From: CAIVAT01 sp964355945
Lineage (GTDB): Bacteria > Bacteroidota > Bacteroidia > Bacteroidales > FEN-979
Length of the DNA: 13,928 nt
Assembly: GCA_964355945.1 (NCBI GenBank)
Contig: CAYHGE010000089.1
Span: forward strand, 1-13,928
Direction of reading: 5' to 3'
A model generated the notes under the pieces. That model saw only the letters and a program-made list of their open reading frames with translations. It made no database searches and was not told the DNA's origin. A program made the translations under genes and the position numbers. Of the stretch, positions 1-7,627 are shown piece after piece; the first letter of the stretch is position 1, and every line of letters begins with the position of its first letter.

Positions 1-2329
1 TCCTGGCATTTCCGTTGTTGATATCTGTCAGTGGAGTATATACAATGGAAGGAGGGATTGAGTCAACCGGTCTCCCGCCAAATTCATCTGCACCTAAATC
101 AGGGTTGAGTGCCGGGAAGGAGATGTTTTCAGGATATCCCGGATTCGGAAACCTCATGTCACCATCATAATCAGTTGTGACCGCAACAGGTGTGACAATA
201 ATTGAACCTCCCGACTCGCATTGGGTTCCAATATCGGTTTTTAAATGCAGATTATAGGGTGTAGTTGCAATATTTTCAAACGGCGGTAATGTGGTAACAG
301 ACTGGTTATCATTGGGTGATGCCGCCGACTTGTATTGGGCAAGGGTCTGATATCCGGTGGTTCCGTTGTGAAATATGTAATGCGATGGTCCCGGGGTTCC
401 GGCATAAATATCATTGTTATTTGATACAAATCCGGCAAAGCCGACCTCCCTCGATCGTATTCCGACACTCATTCCATTTGCACCAGACGCTGCACTGCTG
501 TTGACAAAGATGTTATTACGGAGTTCCAGCTCCGACAGGCGCATTGCACAAAAAGCCGAGGATCCGAATTCCGTTGACAATGCATTGGAATTCAGATATA
601 CGGTGTTGTTATAGAAGCCTTTAAAAGATCCGATGGAGCCCTCAACATAAATTCCATTCAGCATATTGTAACTATAACCGGGATCGGCAACAGCTGCCGG
701 ATTGGTCAGATCGGAGATCATGTTGTTGTAATAATACATGGAAGTTCCGGAATTGTGGTTGAATCCGTTGATAACGGCTAAAGTGGCTGTCTCTGACGCA
801 TGGATCCCCTGGATTATATTGTTGTAGAAATTACCGGTGGTCCCTGTTGCATTGTAAAGGCCATCTACAGAACCATTTGCCTCCATAATGTTGGAGACCG
901 TATTGTTATGAACATTTTTTCCGGACACATCGTTATAGGTAATATACAGGCATTTTGTAGCACCTATTGATCTGATGGTATCATTTAAAACCATGTTGTT
1001 GTAGGCATCCAGAGAGGTTCCGCTGCCTAAAATTGCAAGCAGGTGAGTCGTTGCAGATAAAGGTGCCGGGATGATACGGGCATTCCCGGAAACAACATTG
1101 TCATGCACCACCAGCGTACCCGGAGATGATGACGCTTGCTGGCACCAGAAATACCTGATCGGGCCGCTCGCATCAGTAGAGGTTGAACCTACCCTGCTGT
1201 TACTGACAGTATTACCATATACATTGGAGGTAACACCCAGGTTGAGAAGTAACATTCCTGTAAAGCTGGCCACCACCATGTTGGGATAGGAACAGTTGGT
1301 CACGGTATTGTTATAAATATTGGATACATTCGTTGAACCGCTTGCCCCCATGTCGCAATTGATCCCGTAAAAATGTTCATTCCATCCCGGATCTACAGGA
1401 TCGGTCGATGTGAAATTGATAGTGACCGTGTTGTTGTACAAATCAAAAGTTGCATTTTTTGAGTTCGTCAGGTAGATTCCATAAACGGATGTAAATCCCC
1501 CCATGGTACTTGTGATGGTATTATTGGCAACTTTCAGGTTGTTCTGGCCTGCTGCATAGATCCCATATGGAATGATATTGTCTCCTCCAATATTGGTAAT
1601 GGTATTGGGGCCATCCTTGCCGATCTCATTATTTTGGTCGTACAATGCAAAAGGTGAGGCCTGGTCATCGAACCCCTTTACATAAATTCCGCTGTAACAG
1701 GTAACCAGCGTGTTGTTGTAAAACTTCAGGTTTGAATTTGCACCACTGGCGGAGGAAACCGTAAGTTGTGATGTTGATGTGGTATTGTGATTGTTTGAAT
1801 AGATTCCAACCGATGAACGATCCCAGTTAGTCAGTGTAATCTTACAATTTTTGATGATGATATTCTGAGAACCATTGGTGCCTGAAGCTTTTAGAATGGC
1901 GAATCCCCACTCCATCTCCATGGTTTCATCATACATATTGTCCGGGTTGTCGAGGATTTCAAATCCATCGAAGGTAACATAGTCACTTCCCGCCACCAGG
2001 AAAATAGCATCCATATTTCCGGTACCGTACCCGGATGTGACCCAGGGGTTCGCTCCGGCGCCACTCTTCTGAAATGTGATCGGGCTTGATGCTGAACCCG
2101 TGTTGGTGGTTATATGTCCTGCAGTAGGACTTGTAAAGGTCTCCTTGTAGTCTGCCGCCACATTGAATATTACTCCGCCTGTGCCCACACCATTTATATT
2201 CAGTGCATCGATGGCATCCTTGATAGAAGGATAGTTGCCAGGAATGGTTTTAATTCCCGTAAGTGGTTGTGAAAAGGCCGACATCACTGCCAAAAGTAAT
2301 ACAACGATAAAATAAAAACTTTTCTTCAT
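1..2329 (-). CDS. Secreted right-handed parallel beta-helix protein, 3' end missing
   Basis: Reading the minus strand from the ATG at 2329 gives 776 uninterrupted codons to the window edge, so the C-terminus lies outside. Residues 1-21 form a Sec signal peptide (MKKSFYFIVVLLLAVMSAFSQ). Residues of about 25-60 resemble the N-terminal cap seen before pectate-lyase-like helices (YPSIKDAIDAL, GVIFNV). From about 110 to 645 there are irregular turns rich in Asn ladders, with the word YNN or a close variant (NNTV, NNTI, NNMI, NNII) at about 204, 269, 299, 339, 371, 443, 475, 502, 534 and 573. This suits a parallel beta-helix. A closing segment at 721-750 (DYDGDMRFPNP, DLGADEF) is a motif often found after such helices in Bacteroidota, and SIPPSIVYTPL at 757-767 looks like the start of an Ig-like repeat. 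A T9SS sorting domain is expected downstream but not seen. Specific activity is unknown: it may be an adhesin or a polysaccharide-binding or lyase protein. Confidence 0.85.
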   Translation of the reverse strand, partial: MKKSFYFIVVLLLAVMSAFSQPLTGIKTIPGNYPSIKDAIDALNINGVGTGGVIFNVAADYKETFTSPTAGHITTNTGSASSPITFQKSGAGANPWVTSGYGTGNMDAIFLVAGSDYVTFDGFEILDNPDNMYDETMEMEWGFAILKASGTNGSQNIIIKNCKITLTNWDRSSVGIYSNNHNTTSTSQLTVSSASGANSNLKFYNNTLVTCYSGIYVKGFDDQASPFALYDQNNEIGKDGPNTITNIGGDNIIPYGIYAAGQNNLKVANNTITSTMGGFTSVYGIYLTNSKNATFDLYNNTVTINFTSTDPVDPGWNEHFYGINCDMGASGSTNVSNIYNNTVTNCSYPNMVVASFTGMLLLNLGVTSNVYGNTVSNSRVGSTSTDASGPIRYFWCQQASSSPGTLVVHDNVVSGNARIIPAPLSATTHLLAILGSGTSLDAYNNMVLNDTIRSIGATKCLYITYNDVSGKNVHNNTVSNIMEANGSVDGLYNATGTTGNFYNNIIQGIHASETATLAVINGFNHNSGTSMYYYNNMISDLTNPAAVADPGYSYNMLNGIYVEGSIGSFKGFYNNTVYLNSNALSTEFGSSAFCAMRLSELELRNNIFVNSSAASGANGMSVGIRSREVGFAGFVSNNNDIYAGTPGPSHYIFHNGTTGYQTLAQYKSAASPNDNQSVTTLPPFENIATTPYNLHLKTDIGTQCESGGSIIVTPVAVTTDYDGDMRFPNPGYPENISFPALNPDLGADEFGGRPVDSIPPSIVYTPLTDINNGNAR

Positions 2330-2352
2330 GGCTTATTTTTTTAAAAGAATTA

Positions 2353-2385
2353 CAAAATTCGGCTATTCAACATGTCCTGTGCAAA
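2353..2385 (-). promoter_or_regulatory. Candidate Bacteroidota promoter for the beta-helix gene
   Basis: On the minus strand TTTG (2385-2382) is followed after 21 bases by GAATTTTG (2360-2353). This resembles the Bacteroidota -33/-7 pair TTTG / TAnnTTTG with one mismatch in the -7 box. It sits 24 bases upstream of the ATG at 2329, which implies a short leader. It is a sequence match only, and AT-rich DNA gives such matches by chance. Confidence 0.4.
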
Positions 2386-2444
2386 TAAAACGCCTGTACA
2401 AAACTGCAATGACCTCCAATTGCTACCTGTACATAACCTGTACA
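2376..2444 (+). repeat. CCTGTACA word repeats (operator-like)
   Basis: CCTGTACA occurs exactly at 2393-2400, 2426-2433 and 2437-2444, all in the same orientation, with a one-base variant CCTGTGCA at 2376-2383. The start-to-start distances are 17, 33 and 11 bases, two of them multiples of a helical turn. The core TGTACA is itself palindromic. The cluster lies in the divergent intergenic region, overlapping and just upstream of the candidate promoter for the beta-helix gene. A binding site for a regulator is possible. Nothing in the sequence names the protein. Confidence 0.4.
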
Positions 2445-2515
2445 AAATTCCGATTACACTTGTATTGATCTGTTTGTTAGTATTATACGATAAATCGTGT
2501 TGTATTCTGGAAAAG

Positions 2516-2548
2516 AGACCTTCCAGGTTTTCAAAACCTGGAAGGTCT
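2516..2548. repeat. Perfect 33-bp palindrome (16-bp arms, 1-base centre)
   Basis: AGACCTTCCAGGTTTT (2516-2531) is followed by a single C and then its exact reverse complement (2533-2548), then TT. It looks like a strong hairpin with a short T tract, but it lies between two divergently transcribed genes, so it is not at the 3' end of either. I recall similar AACCTGGAAGGT palindromes as dispersed intergenic elements in Bacteroidota genomes, and this is the likeliest identity. It could also attenuate a transcript entering from the left. Confidence 0.7.
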
Positions 2549-2662
2549 TTATGGATGAAAAATAGTTTAGGAGTTGATTTCTTAATATTTCTTACATTGC
2601 GTGTTGAAATGATGAGCCGTTGTTGATATAGCATCCAAAACCATGGAAAACTATCGCATTGC

Positions 2663-4105
2663 ATGAAGAAAAATCAGTATTGGCTGTCAATCTTACTTGG
2701 ACTTGGGTTGGCCCTGGCTGCATTAATATTTAACCCTTTTTCCTTGAAGGAGGATGCCAGCAAGGCAGTGGCAGTTGCCATTCTCATGATCACGTGGTGG
2801 ATCACCGAGGCATTGCCAATGCCGGTCGTGGCACTGGTACCTCTGGTACTGCTTCCCTTGCTGAAAATCAGCAGCATCGAAGAGGTTGCAAAATCGTACA
2901 GCAATCCTGTCGTCTTTTTATTCATGGGTGGATTCATGATCGGACTGGCCATCGAGAAGTGGAAACTACACAAGCGGATTGCCCTGCAAATCGTAAGGCG
3001 CACAGGAACGAGCGGGGACAGGATTATTCTCGGGTTCATCATTGCCACCGGCTTCATCAGCATGTGGCTCAGCAACACCGCAACGACCATGATGATGTTC
3101 CCCATCGCGCTTAGCGTGATTGTTGTGATGAAGGATCATGAAAAGCCAGGCCCCGGATTGCAGAACTTCTCCCTTGTTTTGATGCTGGTGATTGCCTATG
3201 CCAGCAACATCGGCGGCATGGCAACCATCATCGGAACACCCCCGAATGTGGCCTTTATCGGCATCATTGAGAAGAAATATGGTTATACTGTTCAATTTCT
3301 CGACTGGATGATGCTATGTGCCCCGCTGGCTTTAATATTGCTGGCTGTATTGTATATCGTCCTGACCAAATGGCTCTATCCTAACCGGATCAGGAACAGC
3401 AGCGAGACAAATACCTTCATTCAGCAGGAGATTAGCGCACTTGGAAAATTAACTGTTGCCGAAAAAAGAGTGCTCGTTGTTTTTGTCATCACAGCGTCAC
3501 TCTGGATAACCAAAGACCTGTTGAATAAAGTCGGGATATTTAAACTCGACGACAGCATGATCGCCATATTGGGTGCCATTGCCCTGTTTGCCATACCGAG
3601 TGGTATTGTACATGAGCAAAAACCAAAAATGCTGATGGAATGGGAGGATACCTCAAAGATGGCATGGGGCATTTTGTTGTTGTTTGGCGGAGGCATTGCA
3701 CTTGCCGGATCCCTTGAAAAGGCCGGGGTAATGGAACAGATCGGGAACTGGATTGCCGGTTTCAGCCATGTCGGTGGTTTTACGTTGGTGCTGGTAGTTG
3801 TGATCGTCTCAATTTTTCTGAGTGAGCTGATGAGCAATGTGGCACAGGTGATCGTGCTCGCACCGGTATTGGCCTCGTTGGCCGATGCACTCCACCTGGA
3901 TCCTCTGTTACTGGGCATTCCGATGACGCTAGCCGCCAGCGCTGCTGCCATGATGCCCATGGGCACACCACCCAATGCCATCATTTTCAGCAGCGGACTC
4001 GTTAAATTAAAGGATATGCTCAAGGCAGGTTTAGTGATGAACCTGATCAGCATTATCCTGATCACGCTCTTCAGCTGGTATATTTTGCCATTGGTCATGA
4101 GGTAG
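2663..4105 (+). CDS. DASS/SLC13-family sodium-coupled di- or tricarboxylate symporter
   Basis: This 480-residue inner-membrane protein belongs to the divalent anion:sodium symporter family, which imports succinate, malate, citrate or related anions with sodium. The family's two inverted halves are visible. The first has SNT at 137-139 and GTPPN at 191-195. The second has SNV at 391-393 and GTPPN at 434-438, inside the family signature MPMGTPPNAIIFSSG (431-445). The SN(T/V) loops form the sodium and carboxylate sites in VcINDY and human NaCT, and SNV in the second loop also occurs in NaCT. About a dozen hydrophobic segments span the chain, for example 6-24, 36-48, 52-67, 120-135, 218-234, 268-281, 296-311, 374-387 and 456-478. 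The ATG at 2663 directly precedes the first membrane segment. No clear promoter was found upstream. The next gene starts 24 bases after its stop, so the two are probably cotranscribed. The exact substrate cannot be read from sequence. Confidence 0.92.
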   Translation: MKKNQYWLSILLGLGLALAALIFNPFSLKEDASKAVAVAILMITWWITEALPMPVVALVPLVLLPLLKISSIEEVAKSYSNPVVFLFMGGFMIGLAIEKWKLHKRIALQIVRRTGTSGDRIILGFIIATGFISMWLSNTATTMMMFPIALSVIVVMKDHEKPGPGLQNFSLVLMLVIAYASNIGGMATIIGTPPNVAFIGIIEKKYGYTVQFLDWMMLCAPLALILLAVLYIVLTKWLYPNRIRNSSETNTFIQQEISALGKLTVAEKRVLVVFVITASLWITKDLLNKVGIFKLDDSMIAILGAIALFAIPSGIVHEQKPKMLMEWEDTSKMAWGILLLFGGGIALAGSLEKAGVMEQIGNWIAGFSHVGGFTLVLVVVIVSIFLSELMSNVAQVIVLAPVLASLADALHLDPLLLGIPMTLAASAAAMMPMGTPPNAIIFSSGLVKLKDMLKAGLVMNLISIILITLFSWYILPLVMR

Positions 4106-4129
4106 CTACACCATTATAATAATCATTCC

Positions 4130-5488
4130 ATGAAAAACTTGATTCTCTGGGTTCTTGTTGTTCTGAGCCAGGTATGTTTAGCTCAACCCACTTCCTCGGT
4201 TCAATTTACCTTGGTGCCGGATTGGGGAACCAACAGCCTGTTACAGGGAATGGTCCATGGAACAACGATCAGCGATCACAGGGTGGCAGTTTATATTTTT
4301 CTTGAGGAAGCCGGCGGCTGGTGGAACAAGCCGTATGCATCAAATCCTGTTACGCTGATTCAGCCGGATTCCACCTTCACGACCAATATCGCCACAGGAA
4401 GTAATAACCAGTTTGCCACGAGGATCATTGCCTTTCTGATACCTTCTGCTTTTTCTCCGCCGGTGCTAAGCGGGGGGGAACTTCCCGGTGAGCTGTTTTT
4501 CTATCCCCATGTTTCATCTTGCAGGCCGCACGGCGACCGCATTATTAAATGGTCGGGGCTCGACTGGGTCGTAAAAAAATCGATCGGATCCACGCCTGTC
4601 AGTGTAGGGCCCGGACCGAATATTTTCAATGACAACGACTCAATGGTATGGGTAGACGGTCAGCAGAAACTGCATCTCAGGATTGCCAGGCAGGGCGATA
4701 CCTGGTACAGTTCAGAAATAATATGCAAAGCATCGCTGGGATACCGGCAATATAAATTTGATGTTGCCACAAGGGTCGATCTGCTTGATCCGAATATCAT
4801 CGCCGGGATTTTTACCTGGGATGATTGTTCCCCATTCGCAGATCCCCCGAACAACTACTTCAGGGAGATCGATTTCGAATTCTCACGTTGGGGGAGTTTT
4901 AACAATGACAATTCACAATTTGTAATCCAGCCTTATAACGTTCCCGGCAACATTAACCGCTTCAACATGAACCTGTCCGGACTCAGCCATTCAGTGCACT
5001 CCTTCGACTGGTCCTCCGACTCCATTGTGTTTAACAGTACCTGGGGAAGCTCCTCCTTTACCTGGAAATATACAAACCCGGTATATTTTCCAACACCCGG
5101 GAGTGAAAATATAAGGATAAATTTCTGGTTGTTAAACGGGAATGGACCCACTGGCGGGATGAATGCCGAGCTGATTTTGAACAATTTTGCGACAAATACC
5201 GGGGAGGTGTCCGTCGGAAGCAGCCAGGTGAAAATATATCCGAATCCAATGGAACAGACCTGTGTAATTGAAATTTTATCCGGTAATGTTGAAGAGTTGA
5301 AAGCAGACATTTCTGATCTTTACGGTAAACATGTTAAAAATCTCTTTTCGGGTAAACTCAACATCGGTTCAAACAGATTTATCTGGGATGGGAGAAATGA
5401 TCACGGAATGAATTTACCGCCCGGAATTTATTTGCTTTATTACAGGAATAGCTTGGAATCACAACATGTTAAAATCATTAAAAAATAA
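4130..5488 (+). CDS. Secreted GH16-like protein with T9SS sorting domain
   Basis: The 452-residue product has a signal peptide (1-18, cut near CLA/QP). Residues of about 24-130 form a beta-rich domain containing VAVYIFLEEAGGWWNKPY, NIATG and ATRIIAFLIP, a module I recall beside GH16-like and related extracellular domains. Residues of about 160-355 resemble the concanavalin-like fold of glycoside hydrolase family 16. The strand EIDFEF at 246-251 matches the catalytic signature ExDxE (E246 nucleophile, D248, E250 acid/base) in the spacing seen in lichenases and xyloglucan endotransglucosylases, and HSFDWSSDSIVF (290-301) fits a following strand. Residues 367-452 are a type A T9SS sorting domain (KIYPNP at 368-373, PPGIYLLYYR at 430-439, KIIKK at the end), so the protein should cross the outer membrane and be anchored or released. 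The gene lies 24 bases behind the transporter. The glycan target is unknown, and loss of activity in favour of binding is possible. Confidence 0.85.
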   Translation: MKNLILWVLVVLSQVCLAQPTSSVQFTLVPDWGTNSLLQGMVHGTTISDHRVAVYIFLEEAGGWWNKPYASNPVTLIQPDSTFTTNIATGSNNQFATRIIAFLIPSAFSPPVLSGGELPGELFFYPHVSSCRPHGDRIIKWSGLDWVVKKSIGSTPVSVGPGPNIFNDNDSMVWVDGQQKLHLRIARQGDTWYSSEIICKASLGYRQYKFDVATRVDLLDPNIIAGIFTWDDCSPFADPPNNYFREIDFEFSRWGSFNNDNSQFVIQPYNVPGNINRFNMNLSGLSHSVHSFDWSSDSIVFNSTWGSSSFTWKYTNPVYFPTPGSENIRINFWLLNGNGPTGGMNAELILNNFATNTGEVSVGSSQVKIYPNPMEQTCVIEILSGNVEELKADISDLYGKHVKNLFSGKLNIGSNRFIWDGRNDHGMNLPPGIYLLYYRNSLESQHVKIIKK

Positions 5489-5585
5489 GAACATTCAAAT
5501 TTAGTATTAACTTAGATGGTCTTTTATCGCGGTGCACAATTGAGCGCTTCGAAGGATTTACAATTACTTATTCTCAGAGATTACC

Positions 5586-5926
5586 ATGAAGCATCGACTT
5601 TACTTATTGTTTTTTTGCATTCCGATTGTTGTTTATGCTCAGCAAAACCACGATAAATCTTCTCCTTTGGATTTTATGTGGATGAATGTCGGAACCCCCG
5701 GTTTGACCTTTATCCCAATCCCTCAGAAAGTATGGTTACTGTGGAAACAACGGGTGCCGGCCAAAGGATGCTTTTCATTTCAGATGTGGAGGGCAGGGAG
5801 GTCCTTGCCTGCCGCATCAGCGGACCCCAAAAGCAAATCGACATCTCAGGGCTTCCCTGCGGTGTCTATTTTGTACGCTTAGCCGACAAAAGAGCAGTGA
5901 GCGTGGTGAAATTTATCAAGTTGTAA
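5586..5926 (+). pseudogene. Minimal T9SS-sorted secreted protein, broken by a one-base frameshift
   Basis: The reading frame from the ATG at 5586 encodes a clear signal peptide (residues 1-18, LLFFCIPIVVYA) and about 20 more residues. The downstream sorting domain (DLYPNP, then GVYFVRLADK and KFIKL at the end) is in the frame that ends at 5926. The switch falls at the run GGAACCCCCGG near 5690-5700. One additional C there would join the frames into a single protein of 113 residues reading VGTPRFDLYPNP across the junction. Five Cs in a row suggest a sequencing or assembly deletion, or a genuine mutation. Even when repaired, the protein has almost no cargo between signal peptide and sorting domain. 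It is on the same strand as the GH16-like gene, 97 bases behind it, and converges on the sugar transferase gene, whose stop lies 7 bases away. It may be a relic of a larger secreted protein. Confidence 0.7.
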
Positions 5927-5933
5927 ACACGCA

Positions 5934-7627
5934 CTATTTACTTCTTGCATTCCGCAAAAAAATATTATACATGGCACGGAAAAAATATTTCACGTCCGTT
6001 TTAAACGGATGTTTTTCGTATTCCTGCAGGTATTCTAATTCGTTCCTTTGCACATCTTCCAGCGATGTGGGAGTCGGATGCTGTGCATAGTAAGGGGGAA
6101 CAAGTCCGGGTTTTACTTTTGTCCGTTTCCGTTGCAACTCTTCGGAGTAAAGGCTGAAGTAGTGTTTACTCAGGGNNNNNNNNNNNNNNNNNNNNNNNNN
6201 NNNNNNNNNNNNNNNNNNNNNNNNNNNNNNNNNNNNNNNNNNNNNNNNNNNNNNNNNNNNNNNNNNNNNNNNNNNGTCCGTTTCCGTTGCAACTCTTCGG
6301 AGTAAAGGCTGAAGTAGTGTTTACTCAGGGGACGAACGCCAACCAGTTTCATATCTCCTTTCATCATGTTAAGCACCATGGGAAGTTCGTCTATCCAGAA
6401 TTTTCGCATGAACCTGCCCAGGGTGGTCACCCTGAAATCATCCTTAAACTTTCCGCCATCATCGAGCTGATGGTTGTCGTAAACATAGCTTTGAACATAC
6501 TCGGCAAAGGCATGCATGGTTCGAAGTTTAAAAACATTGAACTCCCGGCCATCCTTCCCGATCCTCCTGAGGCGGATGAAAATACCATAGGTCGGGTCGT
6601 TGTCGTAATACGGAGCCCTGATTTTGCGAGCTTTCCAGTAGAGGAGGTTGTCGATGGTTTTCTCCTCCAGAATTTCGAATCCGCAGGAACAAAGTCGCCC
6701 AAGGGTCTCGGTGCGGGATATCACGCGCTTCTTACCCCCGGTGATAAGAAAATAGAGCTTGTTGGTTAATGCCAACTTGGGGAAGACCCTATGAATGAAA
6801 AAGTCAATAGTGTATGCGATGTAGTTGATTACCGGAGGAAATTTCGCAAGGAACCTTTGCTTTCTGAGCATATAGGTTTCTGCACAGCCAATGAAAATAC
6901 CATCAATCGGGAGTTTGTCATTGACAGTTTCGAAAAATTTGTTTATTCGCTGAAGGTTGTTGATCCGATGGAGGTTTACTACCGAATGGAAGTAATCGGG
7001 CTGGTAGTTTATGAGGTTAAACCGGGTATCCGTGGATAGAATAAGGTTTTTGGGATTTGTAATGTCCACGTGACCCCAAATCCATGTAAAAGCTTTTTCA
7101 CCTGATTCTTCAATAATTGAATCATGAAGAGCGCCAAAGGTCTGGGGAGAAGCAAGTGCCTCTTTCTCATGGGAATGTTTAACCACGAGGAATTGTTTCT
7201 TTGTGATTTCGATCCCGATCCAGTCTCTGATAAAAACGGATTTTTGTATGGCTACGTAAATAAATCCGGTGATCATTTCCATCAGGGTGATGCCCGTAAT
7301 GGTTCCGAAAAGAATAAACCGTGAGAAAAATGTTAACTGAAACAGGATAAGGAGTATGGTCGTAATGGAGAGGATGATGAAGTTGGAGAAAAGAATGGAG
7401 AAGAACACCTCTTTCTGGTTGGTTCGTTCACCAATGCGGAATTTGCGGGTGATCTGTGACAAACAGACCCAGACAACCGGAAACAACGCAAAGGCAATAT
7501 AGTATGAATCATGGCGGGGCCTGAAGGAGAGGTCGTCGTGGATATAGGCTGTCAGCAGGATGGATAACACAACCAGAAACAGGTCGTAAACAGCGAAGAT
7601 GATCCGTGTCCTTGTGACTTGTTTCAT
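5934..7627 (-). CDS. Polyprenyl-phosphate sugar-1-phosphate transferase (bacterial sugar transferase family), interrupted by an assembly gap
   Basis: This enzyme family transfers a sugar-1-phosphate from a UDP-sugar to undecaprenyl phosphate at the inner membrane, the priming step of exopolysaccharide, capsule or O-antigen synthesis. The ATG at 7627 overlaps the upstream stop as ATGA. Four membrane segments lie at about 8-28, 43-58, 76-98 and 102-127, followed by a soluble middle region and a further hydrophobic stretch at 264-283. The catalytic domain has FKLRTM (366-371), the acidic dyad D413-E414 in WIDELP, KGDMKLVGVRP (423-433) and KPGLVPPYY. The 100 Ns at 6176-6275 and one of two identical 55-bp flanks are spurious. 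Removing 155 bases joins both parts into one frame of 512 residues ending at 5934. The usual hydrophobic re-entrant helix (KRxxD..., GPVFF) just before the catalytic domain is not recognisable here. Substrate specificity is unknown. Confidence 0.88.
5993..6016 (+). terminator. Possible rho-independent terminator for the plus-strand genes
   Basis: CGTCCGTTT (5993-6001) can pair with AAACGGATG (6003-6011, one GU pair), and TTTTT follows at 6012-6016. The hairpin lies about 70 bases after the stop at 5926, inside the 3' part of the convergent sugar transferase gene. In the opposite direction there is no immediate T tract. The loop is very short, so this is a moderate candidate only. Confidence 0.35.
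6121..6330. repeat. Identical 55-bp copies flanking the gap (unmerged contig overlap)
   Basis: Bases 6121-6175 and 6276-6330 are identical over all 55 positions and sit directly on either side of the N run. A 55-bp identity suits a de Bruijn graph k-mer overlap left unmerged by a scaffolder. Both copies encode the same residues of the sugar transferase (around SEELQRKR), in different frames of this sequence. Confidence 0.95.
6176..6275. other. Assembly gap, 100 Ns
   Basis: Exactly 100 unknown bases, a conventional placeholder length. The flanking identical sequences and the restored reading frame show that no DNA is likely to be missing here. Confidence 0.97.

Noticed and set aside
2516..2548. 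Intrinsic terminator of a neighbouring gene
   Set aside because: Both neighbouring genes start, rather than end, on either side of it.
2350..2664. Overlapping small open frames on both strands in the divergent intergenic region
   Set aside because: They run through the perfect palindrome and the CCTGTACA repeats, lack recognisable features, and overlap the candidate promoter.
3421..4098. A 225-codon minus-strand open frame across the transporter gene
   Set aside because: It is a shadow of the DASS gene, whose motifs and membrane segments are clear on the plus strand.
5586..5926. Programmed -1 frameshift joining the signal peptide to the sorting domain
   Set aside because: The site AACCCCC does not form a good slippery heptamer and no downstream stimulatory structure is evident. 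A deletion in the C run is simpler.
6121..6330. A true direct duplication or an insertion with target-site duplication at the gap
   Set aside because: The 55-base length and 100-N spacer fit an assembly artefact, and collapsing restores one coding frame. Insertion-element target duplications are much shorter.
6287..6769. A 160-codon plus-strand open frame inside the sugar transferase gene
   Set aside because: It is antisense to a well-supported coding region with conserved catalytic motifs, and its product shows no family features.
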